DNA of 64,000 nt from Arcobacter aquimarinus (GTDB lineage: Bacteria; Campylobacterota; Campylobacteria; Campylobacterales; Arcobacteraceae): positions 1,798,001 through 1,862,000 of the forward strand of contig NZ_CP030944.1 of the NCBI RefSeq assembly GCF_013177635.1. Direction: 5' to 3'. Made by a program: the position numbers and the translations under genes. The notes beneath the pieces are model-generated. The model ran no database searches. It was not told the DNA's origin and was given only the letters and a program-made list of their open reading frames with translations. Position 1 is the stretch's first letter; each line of letters opens with the position of its first letter. This document shows positions 47,019 through 56,666 of this stretch, one piece after another.

Positions 47019-48212
47019 TTAAATGTTTATCATATTTCCCATATTCCAAATTGGCATAAATATAGCCAAAACTATCCAAAGAATTAAACCCATAATAATT
47101 AATAAAAATATAGGTTGAATTAGTGATGTTAGTAAATTTATTTTATCATTAAATCTATTTTTGTAAATCTTTTTTATTTCATCTATTGTAATACCCAAAG
47201 AGTTAGAAACTTCTCCTGTATTTATAAGATTTAAAACTATATCATCAAATATTTTTGTTTTTAAAAAAGAGTCATTGATACTTTTTCCATTTTGTAATAA
47301 GTTATCAATTATAGATATTTTATCCAATAGATATTTGTTTTTTAATAAAATTTTGGAAGAAATAAAAGCTTTATGAAATTCATAGTTTGATTTGAGCATT
47401 ATATCAATGAGTAAAAAAAGTTTATAAAGTTCCATATTTAAATATATATCTTTTATTAATACAAAATTATTAACCAAAAATTTATCTACAAAATATTCAA
47501 ATCGGCTATTTTTTATGTATAAATTAGAGAAAAAAAGAATTAATAAAATAATTAAACTCAATAAATATAAAAAATAGTTTTCAAAAAAACTTTGTGAAGC
47601 TAATAAAAATTTTGTTGCCATTGGAAGTTCATTTTGTGTTTGAGAAAAAATTACTTTAAATTTCGGAACAACAAAACTAAAGATGGTAAAAAGGGAAATT
47701 ATAAAAGTTATCATTAAAACAATTGGATAAGAAATTGCTTTATAAAAACTCTTTTTTATTTCTTCACTTTGTTTTAATAATTCACTTAACGCTCTCATAT
47801 TTAAAGCTAAATTTCCACTATCTTGAGATATTTTTAAAAAAGAGATTACTAAACTATTTATTTTGAATTTATCTAAATTTTCATCTATATTTTTCCCTTT
47901 TGATAAAGAATATTTTATAGTCTTCAAAAAATCTATTATATTTTTATCTTTTTTATTTTTAATCAAAATATCTAAAGCATCAGAGATATTTATATTTGCT
48001 TGAAGCATTAGATTAAACTCATAAAAAAGAAGATTTAACTCTTTATTATTAATCCTTTTTTTTCTTCTAAAATCAAATTTATAATTTGTTTTATATTCGA
48101 TTATTTCAATAATATTTTTAGGTAATCTTTCACTGGATAAATTTGTAGTTTCAATAATTGTTTCTTCAATTTTATCAATATTTTGATACCTAATTTTATA
48201 TTTTTTCATCAA
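47019..48212 (-). CDS. GspF/PilC-type inner membrane platform protein (CtsF-like)
   Basis: A 397-residue protein with the GspF repeat twice (about residues 70-190 and 280-390), each with hydrophobic helices (SYPIVLMITFIISLFTIFSF and a C-terminal helix LIIMGLILWIVLAIFMPIW). It is the platform on which the ATPase acts. It overlaps the GspE gene by four bases (ATGA-type). In Campylobacter the homologous CtsE-CtsF pair is needed for natural transformation; the order here is the same. Confidence 0.85.
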   Translation of the reverse strand: MMKKYKIRYQNIDKIEETIIETTNLSSERLPKNIIEIIEYKTNYKFDFRRKKRINNKELNLLFYEFNLMLQANINISDALDILIKNKKDKNIIDFLKTIKYSLSKGKNIDENLDKFKINSLVISFLKISQDSGNLALNMRALSELLKQSEEIKKSFYKAISYPIVLMITFIISLFTIFSFVVPKFKVIFSQTQNELPMATKFLLASQSFFENYFLYLLSLIILLILFFSNLYIKNSRFEYFVDKFLVNNFVLIKDIYLNMELYKLFLLIDIMLKSNYEFHKAFISSKILLKNKYLLDKISIIDNLLQNGKSINDSFLKTKIFDDIVLNLINTGEVSNSLGITIDEIKKIYKNRFNDKINLLTSLIQPIFLLIIMGLILWIVLAIFMPIWNMGNMINI

Positions 48213-49570
48213 TAAGAAACTACTTTATAAACCTCTTCTAAAGAGGTGAGATTATCTTTTACTTTATCTTTTCCATCATCTAAAAGTGTTTTAAAATTCA
48301 AAGTTTTTAAATATTCATTAAACTCATTTATTGATGCTTTTTTAAAAATCAATGATGAGATTTTTTCATCAACCTTTAAAATTTCTCCGATACAAGACCT
48401 ATCATAAAATCTTGTAAAATTACATTTTTTGCAACCAATAGCACCACAAAATTGACAAAAATTCAATACCAACCTTTGTGCCATAACAAGTTTTAAAGTT
48501 GTTGAAATTAAAAAAGGATCTGCTTGTAAATCTATAAGTCTTGAAATTGTTTCAACTGAAGAATTAGCATGAATACTTGCAATTACAAGATGACCTGTTA
48601 AAGAGGCTTGTAAAGCTATGTCTAAAGAGAATTTATCTCTTATTTCCCCAATAAAAATAATATCTGGATCTTGTCTTAAAATATTTTTTAAAACAACTTC
48701 AAAACTAAGACCAATTTTTGTGTTTATTGGTACTTGACAAATAGAATCAATCTTATATTCAATTGGATCTTCAACTGTAATAATTTTTTGTTCTTCACTA
48801 TTTAATTCTTTTAATATTGAATATAAAGTTGTAGTCTTTCCACTTCCTGTTGGTCCTGAAATCAAAATCAATCCTTGAGTTAATTTCAAAGTTTGAATTA
48901 GAGTTGTTAATAAATCTTTTGATAAACCCAAAGTTTGAAGATTTTTATTTATGTTTTTATTATCTAAAATTCTTAAAACAATTGATTCAGCTTCAATTGT
49001 TGGCATACAAGAAATTCTAAAATCATATTTTTTATTATCATATATTAAACTAAATCTACCATCTTGAGGAAGTCTTATTTGAGTCATATCCAAATTAGAG
49101 ATTAATTTTATATGTGAAGAAATAAATTTAAAAAATTCTGCTTTAAATGTAAAAAAAGTTTTTAATCTTCCATCAACTCTAAATTTAAATAAAACTGTCT
49201 CTTTATATTTTTCAATATGTATATCACTAGTTCTTGATTCTATAGCAAAAAAAATCAACTCTTCTAAAAATTTATCAATATATTTATCAAAACTGTTTTG
49301 TAAAATTGATTTTGTAGCATGATTAAATAAAGAGATTTTTTTTTCTAAATTATTTAAAATAAAAAGTAATTCTAACTCCTCTATTTCTTCAAAAGAAATC
49401 AATTTGTTAAAATCATTTTTTATACTCTTTAAATTTGAATTTTTACAAACTAATACCTTTAGATGAATATTATCTTCATAAAAAGGAACTATTTTATTTT
49501 CTATAAAATAATTTTTATCATATCTTTCAAACATCGAATAATCAATTATTTTCTTTAAAATATTCTTCAT
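48209..49570 (-). CDS. GspE/PilB-type secretion ATPase (CtsE-like)
   Basis: A 453-residue hexameric ATPase. It has Walker A LISGPTGSGKTTTLYSI, the Asp box and Walker B region IIFIGEIRDKFSLDIALQA, the His box ASLTGHLVIASIHANS, and a C-terminal zinc motif CQFCGAIGCKKC. It drives pseudopilus assembly. It overlaps the PilO/P-like gene by 29 bases and the GspF-like gene by four. Type II secretion versus DNA uptake cannot be decided from it alone. Confidence 0.9.
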   Translation of the reverse strand: MKNILKKIIDYSMFERYDKNYFIENKIVPFYEDNIHLKVLVCKNSNLKSIKNDFNKLISFEEIEELELLFILNNLEKKISLFNHATKSILQNSFDKYIDKFLEELIFFAIESRTSDIHIEKYKETVLFKFRVDGRLKTFFTFKAEFFKFISSHIKLISNLDMTQIRLPQDGRFSLIYDNKKYDFRISCMPTIEAESIVLRILDNKNINKNLQTLGLSKDLLTTLIQTLKLTQGLILISGPTGSGKTTTLYSILKELNSEEQKIITVEDPIEYKIDSICQVPINTKIGLSFEVVLKNILRQDPDIIFIGEIRDKFSLDIALQASLTGHLVIASIHANSSVETISRLIDLQADPFLISTTLKLVMAQRLVLNFCQFCGAIGCKKCNFTRFYDRSCIGEILKVDEKISSLIFKKASINEFNEYLKTLNFKTLLDDGKDKVKDNLTSLEEVYKVVSY

Positions 49571-50237
49571 TTAATAACTCCAATTTTATTTCATTTGATT
49601 CATTACTTAAAACAACAAAATTTCTATCTATTTTTATTAATTTATAATCTTCAATCTTCTCATTTTTCTTAATCCAAGTCTCATTTATAAAAGCAAAATC
49701 GTCAACTATTGCATTTATCCTAAATTCTTTATTTTGACTATTTTGTGTAGCAATAACTTTTTCATATTTTTTTTCATATTCAATTTCTTTTAGATTTTTA
49801 ATATAGTATTTATTCAAATTTATTTTTAATTCAAATATGTAATTTTTTGTTTCTTCATTTTTATTCATATTAAAAAAATCTATTTTTGTAAAATTATTTA
49901 AATTTTCTATATCTTTAATAAAATTTAAAATAGATTGTTTCTTGCCTTGTGCTTTTAATAAAATAATATTTTTATCTTTTTCATTTTTAAGAATTAAAAT
50001 TTCATATTTTTTTGCTAGTTTTTCTAAAGATGAAAAAAGTTCTAAAAAAGAACTTTCAAATTTTTTATTATAAAACTCTTCATAATTTAACTTTGATGAA
50101 ATTTCAACATCTTCATTTTTACCTTTTTCAAGAAAAAACAAATAAAGAAATACACAAATCAAAAGTGGCAGAATATAAAGTTCTATTTTTGTTTTTTTAT
50201 TACTTTTTAAAAAGTTATTATTAAAATAATTTAACAT
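49542..50237 (-). CDS. PilO/GspM-like protein with PilP/GspC-like C-terminal domain
   Basis: A 231-residue protein with one N-terminal helix (YILPLLICVFLYLFFLE, about 26-42). A periplasmic alpha-beta part follows to about 165, then the C-terminal stretch VDDFAFINETWIKKNEKIED followed by KIDRNFVVLSNESNEIKLEL, which looks like the HR domain of PilP/GspC. This would be a fused alignment-complex protein. The similarity is by pattern only. It overlaps the genes on both sides (17 and 29 bases). Confidence 0.6.
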   Translation of the reverse strand: MLNYFNNNFLKSNKKTKIELYILPLLICVFLYLFFLEKGKNEDVEISSKLNYEEFYNKKFESSFLELFSSLEKLAKKYEILILKNEKDKNIILLKAQGKKQSILNFIKDIENLNNFTKIDFFNMNKNEETKNYIFELKINLNKYYIKNLKEIEYEKKYEKVIATQNSQNKEFRINAIVDDFAFINETWIKKNEKIEDYKLIKIDRNFVVLSNESNEIKLELLNEEYFKENN

Positions 50238-51102
50238 TAATCACTACTTCGTATAAACTCTTATTTTCTAAAAAATTTATTGATGAAGATAAAAAAATAG
50301 CTTTATTCTCTTCTAAAAAAGAATAAATGTTCTCTTTAATATCACTATTTAAAACTATTTTTAATCTATTTTGATTAAATTCTAAAGAGATTAAATCTAA
50401 ATTATTTGAATCTATTTTTTCTAATAATAAAGATATTTTTTCTTCAAAACTAATAAATTGATGCTCTTTTTTAAAAATCTCTATTTGTAAATTATTATCA
50501 ATATCATTGTTTTTTTCTTCAATATTAAAATTAAAAAAGAAATATAAAACCATTACTTTTATCAATATAAATATATATAATATATAGAAACAAAAGCTAT
50601 ACTTCTTTCTTAAATTAATTAGCTTCAACTCTTTTTTCTTGGGATTATTTAGATATTTATCTTTTAATCGAACCATTTCATTTTCACTAATAAACTTGTA
50701 TTTATTTATCTTATTACCAAATTTATTATTGATATATTCAAATAATTCATCATTTGATATTTCTAAAATAATTTTTTGTAAATAGTAAAATTCTCCATTT
50801 TTATACAAACAAAAAAAATTATTGCAGATGTATAAATCTATACTATTTTCAATTTCAATTTCTTTATAATATTCTTCAAAAAGTTGAAAGTCAAAGTATT
50901 TTTCTTCTTCATTAAAAATCAATAATTGATATATTTTTAATTCATCTATATAACTTAAAAATATTTTATCTGTATCTTTATATATAAAATTTTGGATTTT
51001 GAAAAAACTTAAAAGAAAATTTCTGATATTACTATCAGAAATTTTTTGAGTTACCTCTATTTCAAATAGAGTTAATTTTTCTAAAGAAGAGAAGTTATTC
51101 AT
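50221..51102 (-). CDS. GspL/PilN-like assembly protein
   Basis: A 293-residue protein with a single helix at about 170-190 (FCFYILYIFILIKVMVLYFF) dividing a cytoplasmic part rich in acidic residues from a smaller periplasmic part. This layout and its place before a PilO/P-like gene and the GspE ATPase suit PilN/GspL or Campylobacter CtsX/CtsR-like proteins. No sequence signature is decisive. First gene of the four-gene unit. Confidence 0.55.
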   Translation of the reverse strand: MNNFSSLEKLTLFEIEVTQKISDSNIRNFLLSFFKIQNFIYKDTDKIFLSYIDELKIYQLLIFNEEEKYFDFQLFEEYYKEIEIENSIDLYICNNFFCLYKNGEFYYLQKIILEISNDELFEYINNKFGNKINKYKFISENEMVRLKDKYLNNPKKKELKLINLRKKYSFCFYILYIFILIKVMVLYFFFNFNIEEKNNDIDNNLQIEIFKKEHQFISFEEKISLLLEKIDSNNLDLISLEFNQNRLKIVLNSDIKENIYSFLEENKAIFLSSSINFLENKSLYEVVINVKLF

Positions 51103-51180
51103 TTCAAGCTCATTTATATAATAAATTTAATTATTAAAGTATATAAAAACGAAGCTTAATTTAAATAATAATTTATATTA

Positions 51181-52065
51181 TTAAGAATTTATATCATATC
51201 CTAATGCTTTTAAACCCTCTTTATTTTTTGTCCAACCTTTTTTTATTGAAACAAAAAGCTCAAGGAAACATTTTTTTCCTGTTAATTTTTCTATTTTTGT
51301 TCTTGCATCTTTTCCTATTCTTTTAATAGCCGTTGCACCTTTTCCTATTATCATTCCTTTTTGAGTATCTTTTTGCACAATAATAGTTGCTTTTATAACA
51401 TCAACGTTTGGTTTTTCTTCGACTTTATTTATAAGTACATCTGCTTCATAAGGTATTTCATCACTAATATTTTCAAAAATTGATTCTCTAATAAACTCTT
51501 TAAAAATATCTCTTAAATGTTCTGTTGTGATAATTTCTGGATCAAATAAATATGGATGTACAGGAAGATGTTTCACAACATTATTTAAAATATCAGCTGG
51601 TTTTGTTTGTTTTTTTATAGAAACTGGAATCACACACTCATATTTATCACTATATTTTTCATACTCTTTTATTTTTTCAATAATCTGAGCATTTGTTACA
51701 AAATCTATCTTTGTAAGAAGCAAAATATGTTTTACATTTTTTTTATTTTTTAATAAAAAATCCTCATAATAAGAAATTTTATCAGTTACAGGAGCTAAGT
51801 ATAAAATTAAATCACAATCTCCCATAGCTTTTAATGCTTCTTCCAACATATATTGATTTAATAGTTTTTCTGTCTCATGAATTCCTGGAGTATCAACAAA
51901 TATAACCTGATCACTATTGTGCATAACTATTATATTTGATCTTTTTCTTGTAGCATTTGCTTTATGTGAAACCATTGCAATTTTTTCACCAACAAGCCAA
52001 TTTAAAAGTGAACTTTTTCCAGCGTTTGGACGACCAACAACTGAAACATATCCGCATTTTGTCAT
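51181..52065 (-). CDS. era: GTPase Era
   Basis: A 294-residue Era, which binds the 16S rRNA 3' end and helps 30S maturation. The G1 motif GRPNAGKSS, G3 DTPGIHE and G4 LTKIDF are present, and the C-terminal KH domain has MIIGKGATAIKRIGKDART. Length is normal. It lies downstream of comM and upstream of the Cts-like genes. Confidence 0.95.
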   Translation of the reverse strand: MTKCGYVSVVGRPNAGKSSLLNWLVGEKIAMVSHKANATRKRSNIIVMHNSDQVIFVDTPGIHETEKLLNQYMLEEALKAMGDCDLILYLAPVTDKISYYEDFLLKNKKNVKHILLLTKIDFVTNAQIIEKIKEYEKYSDKYECVIPVSIKKQTKPADILNNVVKHLPVHPYLFDPEIITTEHLRDIFKEFIRESIFENISDEIPYEADVLINKVEEKPNVDVIKATIIVQKDTQKGMIIGKGATAIKRIGKDARTKIEKLTGKKCFLELFVSIKKGWTKNKEGLKALGYDINS

Positions 52066-52135
52066 TATTTACCTTTGTTTATTAATAGTTTGAATTTTAC
52101 CATATTTTTACTCCAAAGGGCTTTAATTTTATGCC

Positions 52136-53647
52136 TTATCTTCTCCTAAAATTCAAACTTTGTAATAAATCATTTTTAGTGATTATTTCATTGTCATTTA
52201 AATCAGCAATTGTTCTTGCAACTTTTAAAACTTTATTAATACTTCTAAAGGATAATTGATAATTAAATCTTGCTTTTTCTAAAATATTAAGACTCTCTTC
52301 ATCTAAAATACAATATTTTTTTATCTCTTCATCACTTAATTTACCATTTAACTCTTTTTGTCCTCTTTGTTTTTGTTTGATAAAAGCTTTTATTATATTT
52401 TCATGTAATTCTTTTGAACTAACTTTATTTTTATTATCTTTAAAACTATCATTCATAACTAAATATAAATCTACTCTATCTAAAAAAGGTTCACTTAATC
52501 GATTTTTATACCTTTGAATTTCAATTTCATTACATCTACACTCTTTAACACTTGACAATAAATTACCACATGGACATGGATTCATCGCTGCAACAAAAAT
52601 AAATTTTGTTTCATATAAAATTTTGTTATTAACTCTTGATATTAAAATTTTATTATCTTCAAGAGGTTCTCTTAATGCTTCTAATATGGATTTAGAAAAA
52701 TGTGGTAATTCATCAAAAAATAAAATTCCTCCATTACTCAAAGCAATTTCTCCCATTTTTGCATTGGAACTTCCTCCACCAAAAATTGAAGATTTTGTAC
52801 TTGAATGATGAGGAGAACGAAATGCCCTAATTGGAGAGAAATCAACCTCTTTAAAATCTAAAGCTAGAAGTTTTGCTTTTTCTAAAATTTCTTCAAGATT
52901 CATAGGAGGCATAATATATTGTAATCTTTTAGAAATCATAGATTTTCCACAACCAGGACTACCTTCCATAATAAGATTATGGTTACCAGCAGCACATATC
53001 ATTGCAGCATATTTAGCCATATCTTGACCTATTACATCTTTAAAATCTTCTAAATAATTTGTATCATAAAAATATTGTTCATCATTAATAATCAGAGTTT
53101 TATACTCTAACTTTTTTTTCTCATATAAATAGTTTTCTTTTTTATCTGTTTTAATAAACTCTATTGCTTCAGATAAATTATTCACACAATAAATTTTAAG
53201 ATTAGGAATATTTGCCAATTTTTGAGCTGTTTGACTACTAACTAAAACCTTATTTATTGAGTCTTTTTTACTCAAAGATAAAATAATTGGAAAAATAGAG
53301 TTTGTATCTTTTATATTTCCATCAAGAGCCAATTCACCAAAAACAAATATATCACTAAAATTAACTTTTTTATCATCATAAAAAGCAATTTGTAATGCAA
53401 TTGCTAAATCAAAATGTGTTCCTTTTTTGGCAATTTCAGAAGGAGATAAATTTACGGTTATTTTTAGTGGAGGAAATTTAAAACCATTTGTTAAAAGTGC
53501 TGATTTAACTCTGTCTTTTGATTCACTTATACTTGTACTTATCATTCCAACTATTGTAAAAGTAGGAAGTCCTTTAGTAAATGTTGATTCCACATCAATA
53601 GCTATTGCTTCTATTGAATCTAAAGAAGCTGATTTGATTATTTTCAT
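52136..53647 (-). CDS. comM: YifB/ComM-family Mg-chelatase-like AAA+ ATPase
   Basis: A 503-residue ComM. The N-terminal Lon-protease-like fold (about 1-170) precedes the Mg-chelatase AAA+ module with Walker A EGSPGCGKSM and Walker B FFDELPHF, then the C-terminal domain with SFRSINKVLKVARTIADL. ComM promotes branch migration during natural transformation. Finding it next to Cts-like genes strengthens the transformation reading of that locus. Confidence 0.92.
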   Translation of the reverse strand: MKIIKSASLDSIEAIAIDVESTFTKGLPTFTIVGMISTSISESKDRVKSALLTNGFKFPPLKITVNLSPSEIAKKGTHFDLAIALQIAFYDDKKVNFSDIFVFGELALDGNIKDTNSIFPIILSLSKKDSINKVLVSSQTAQKLANIPNLKIYCVNNLSEAIEFIKTDKKENYLYEKKKLEYKTLIINDEQYFYDTNYLEDFKDVIGQDMAKYAAMICAAGNHNLIMEGSPGCGKSMISKRLQYIMPPMNLEEILEKAKLLALDFKEVDFSPIRAFRSPHHSSTKSSIFGGGSSNAKMGEIALSNGGILFFDELPHFSKSILEALREPLEDNKILISRVNNKILYETKFIFVAAMNPCPCGNLLSSVKECRCNEIEIQRYKNRLSEPFLDRVDLYLVMNDSFKDNKNKVSSKELHENIIKAFIKQKQRGQKELNGKLSDEEIKKYCILDEESLNILEKARFNYQLSFRSINKVLKVARTIADLNDNEIITKNDLLQSLNFRRR

Positions 53648-53755
53648 ATGTTGCTCTAATATAATAATTTTATTTATTATATTTGTTTTTCTTTAATCCT
53701 AACTTTTGTTTTAACTTTACTTGCTATAATTGTCAAAAAATCTAGGAATTATTAA

Positions 53756-54136
53756 ATGTCAACACTTATGAACTGTCCTGAATGTAACCATGAAATACTA
53801 TCAAGAATGGGTACCATTTGTCCAAATTGTGGTTTTACTGTTGGTTATTTTAATGGAGATAAAAGAAGAAAAATATATGGTAAATTTTTTGCATTAACTG
53901 TTTTTGCTCCATTTATATCATTTATAACAATAATATTTGCATCAGTAAACAAATACACTATGATGATTGCAATTGCTCTGTTTTTTTACTTTGCAATAAA
54001 ATCTTGTCCATTATTGTTTAAAGATCTTTTTGTAACGAAATTTGAAAAAATCTTTTTTTGGTTTGTTTGGATTTTAGTAAATAGTATGCTTTTTACAATG
54101 ATTTTTAATATATTAAGAAAAGGCTTTGAAGCTTAA
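53756..54136 (+). CDS. Zinc-ribbon membrane protein, unknown function
   Basis: A 126-residue protein with an N-terminal zinc ribbon (MNCPECNHEIL and ICPNCGF) followed by about three membrane helices. I recognise no family. Layout matches the smaller zinc-ribbon protein at 34281, but sequence similarity is limited to the CxxC pairs. It sits divergent from comM and convergent with def, sharing a terminator. Confidence 0.7.
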   Translation: MSTLMNCPECNHEILSRMGTICPNCGFTVGYFNGDKRRKIYGKFFALTVFAPFISFITIIFASVNKYTMMIAIALFFYFAIKSCPLLFKDLFVTKFEKIFFWFVWILVNSMLFTMIFNILRKGFEA

Positions 54137-54171
54137 AAAAGATAAGAGGTAAATTTTACTTCTTATCTTTT
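54137..54171. terminator. Bidirectional terminator between the zinc-ribbon gene and def
   Basis: A 17-bp stem (54137-54153 and 54155-54171, one G-U-type mismatch) starts just past the plus-strand stop and has A- and T-runs at its ends, TAGTTTTTTT following on the plus strand. It overlaps the last codons of def. Confidence 0.8.
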
Positions 54172-54671
54172 AGTTTTTTTTTCCACTCTTTTTCAAACTT
54201 TTTTCGTTTGATTATAGATAAATTTTCAATAAAAAGATGTCCTGAAAGATGTTCCATTTCATGTTGCCAAGCAACAGCTAAAAAATCTTCACACTCCATA
54301 GTTTTTTTATTTCCATCTCTATCAAAATATTCAACTATAATATGTTTCGCTCTTGTTACATCTTCAGAAAATCCAGGAACACTAAGACAACCTTCTGTAA
54401 AAACTTGAGTTCCATCTTTATGTGTAATAACCGGATTAATAGCTTCAATTAAATCATTTTTATCTTGAATATCTTCTTCATTTGGAAGATTTATAATCAA
54501 AACATTTAATGGAATAGCAACTTGAATTGCTGCAAGTCCTACTCCATTTTGAGCCATCATAGTATCATACATATCATCTAAAAGAGTATGAAGTTCACTA
54601 TCGAACTTCTCTACATCTTGCGATTTTAATCGAAGTAATTTGTTTGGATAAGTTATAACTTCTCTAACCAT
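54156..54671 (-). CDS. def: Peptide deformylase
   Basis: A 171-residue PDF that removes the formyl group of nascent proteins. The three family motifs are GVGLAAIQV, EGCLSVPGF with metal Cys95, and QHEMEHLSG with His137, His141 and catalytic Glu138. Length is standard. It follows clpP in a tig-clpP-def group, so the genes that process nascent and misfolded proteins are joined. Confidence 0.95.
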   Translation of the reverse strand: MVREVITYPNKLLRLKSQDVEKFDSELHTLLDDMYDTMMAQNGVGLAAIQVAIPLNVLIINLPNEEDIQDKNDLIEAINPVITHKDGTQVFTEGCLSVPGFSEDVTRAKHIIVEYFDRDGNKKTMECEDFLAVAWQHEMEHLSGHLFIENLSIIKRKKFEKEWKKKLKDKK

Positions 54672-54680
54672 AATAAATTC

Positions 54681-55265
54681 TTATTTGTGTTTTGTTATAA
54701 CTTCGTCAATTAAACCATAAGCACAAGCTTCATCAGCACTCATAAAATTATCTCTATCTGTATCTTTTTCAACTTTTGAGATATCTTGTCCTGTTTGCTC
54801 TGAGATAATAGCATTTAAACTATCTTTCATTCTTTGAATCTCTTTTGCTTGAATTTGAATATCAGTAGCTTGACCTCTTGCTCCACCTAATGGTTGGTGA
54901 ATCATTATTCTAGAATTTGGTAAAGAGTATCTCTTACCTTTTGTTCCAGAACTTAATAAAAATGCTCCCATAGATGCAGCTTGTCCTATACAAATAGTAC
55001 AAACATCAGGTTTGATATAATTCATAGTATCATAAATAGACATACCACTTGTAATCACACCACCTGGAGAGTTGATATATAAATAGATATCTTTATCTGG
55101 ATCTTCTGCTTCTAAGAAAAGTAATTGAGCAACAACTGTTGAAGCTACTGCATCATTTATTTCACCACTTAACATAATAATTCTATCTTTAAGAAGTCTT
55201 GAATAAATATCGTAACTTCTTTCTCCTCTACCTGTTTTCTCAACTACGTATGGTATATAACTCAT
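54681..55265 (-). CDS. clpP: ATP-dependent Clp protease proteolytic subunit
   Basis: A 194-residue ClpP with the catalytic triad S98 ([10 protein letters not shown]), H123 (IMIHQPLGG) and D172. It forms the tetradecameric chamber with ClpX or ClpA. It sits nine bases after tig and nine before def, on the minus strand. Confidence 0.96.
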   Translation of the reverse strand: MSYIPYVVEKTGRGERSYDIYSRLLKDRIIMLSGEINDAVASTVVAQLLFLEAEDPDKDIYLYINSPGGVITSGMSIYDTMNYIKPDVCTICIGQAASMGAFLLSSGTKGKRYSLPNSRIMIHQPLGGARGQATDIQIQAKEIQRMKDSLNAIISEQTGQDISKVEKDTDRDNFMSADEACAYGLIDEVITKHK

Positions 55266-55274
55266 AATAACCTA

Positions 55275-56576
55275 CTACTTTCCTAATTTTTCATCTAATA
55301 ATTTAGCTATAACTTTTTCTTCTATCATAGACATTTTAATAGCTGGTAAATATCCAGCTTCTTGATATTGTTTTAACACTTCTTGAGGATTTTGTCCCAT
55401 TTGCATTGCTTCGTAATATAATACTTGCATTACTTCTTGATCACTTACTTGAACATTTTCAGCTTTTGCTAAAGCATCAACAATAAACGTTGCTTTTACT
55501 GAATTTGTTGCATCTTCTTTTAATTCATTTCTAATCTCTTCAACTTTTGAAGCATTCTCTTTTAATTCATTGATTTCTGCTTCACTCATTGTTCTAATTT
55601 TATTATTTAATGCATAGTTAACTTCTTGCTCAACAACAGAACTTGGTAATGCAAACTGAACTTTTTCTACTAAAGCTTCTAAATATGCAGGTTTTAACTC
55701 TTCTCTGTAGTATTTAGATTTAATTTCAGCAGACATTTGCTCTTTTACTCTATCTTTTAATGTATCAATAGTTACATTTTCTTGACCTGGTAACATTCTT
55801 TGTGCAAATTCATCATTTAATTCAGGTGCAGCTTTTTCTTGAATTTCATGTAAAGTTACTTTAAAAGTTGCCTCTTTTCCTGCTAAATTTTTAGCTTGAT
55901 AAGATTCAGGGAAAGTTACAATAATATCTTTTTGCTCTTCATATTTCATTCCAATAACTTGCTCTTCAAATCCTGGAATAAACGAAGCTGAACCAATTTC
56001 TAATGGATATTTTTCAGCTTTTCCACCTTCAAATGCAACACCATCAACAAATCCTTCAAAATCAATAACAGCAAAATCACCATCTTTTACAGCTCTTTTT
56101 CTTGCTATTTTTGCAAGTGGAGCTGAAGATTTAGCAATCTCTTCTAATCTTGCTTCTACATCTTTAATATCAGCTTCTTTATTTTCAACAGCTGGAATTA
56201 AAGATTTATAATCACCTAAATCAACATTTGGTTTACAAGCAACTGATAATTCAACTTCTATTGAACCATCTTCTTTTTTATCAAATTTACTTACTGTTGG
56301 CTCACCAATTAAATCTTCATTTTTAATTTCTAATTGTTTTAAACCATCTTTTAAAATTTTTCTGATTGCATCAGCTTCTGCATCTTCTGCTAATTTATCT
56401 GCAAATCTTTGTTTAACAACAGCTACTGGAACTTTACCTTTTCTAAAACCTTGAATATTCATAGTTTTAGAAGCTTGTTTTGCAACTTTATCTAAGTTTG
56501 CTTCTAAAATTTCTTTTGTTACCGTTGCAGATATAACTGCGTTTGCTTCATCAACTCTATTTGCGTTAAATTCCAT
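55275..56576 (-). CDS. tig: Trigger factor
   Basis: A 433-residue ribosome-bound chaperone and prolyl isomerase. The ribosome-docking loop is GFRKGKVPVAVVKQ, the FKBP-type domain is at about 155-245 (DFEGFVDGVAFEGGKAEKYP), and the helical C-terminal arms follow. It is first in the tig-clpP-def unit. It diverges from the VWA gene at 56667. Confidence 0.95.
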   Translation of the reverse strand: MEFNANRVDEANAVISATVTKEILEANLDKVAKQASKTMNIQGFRKGKVPVAVVKQRFADKLAEDAEADAIRKILKDGLKQLEIKNEDLIGEPTVSKFDKKEDGSIEVELSVACKPNVDLGDYKSLIPAVENKEADIKDVEARLEEIAKSSAPLAKIARKRAVKDGDFAVIDFEGFVDGVAFEGGKAEKYPLEIGSASFIPGFEEQVIGMKYEEQKDIIVTFPESYQAKNLAGKEATFKVTLHEIQEKAAPELNDEFAQRMLPGQENVTIDTLKDRVKEQMSAEIKSKYYREELKPAYLEALVEKVQFALPSSVVEQEVNYALNNKIRTMSEAEINELKENASKVEEIRNELKEDATNSVKATFIVDALAKAENVQVSDQEVMQVLYYEAMQMGQNPQEVLKQYQEAGYLPAIKMSMIEEKVIAKLLDEKLGK

Positions 56577-56666
56577 TAAATTTACTCCGATTGTTATAAT
56601 TTTAGCGATGATTTTATCTAAAAATTACTAAGGCTTTACTAAAATAGCTTTTTTAAAGGAGTTTTG

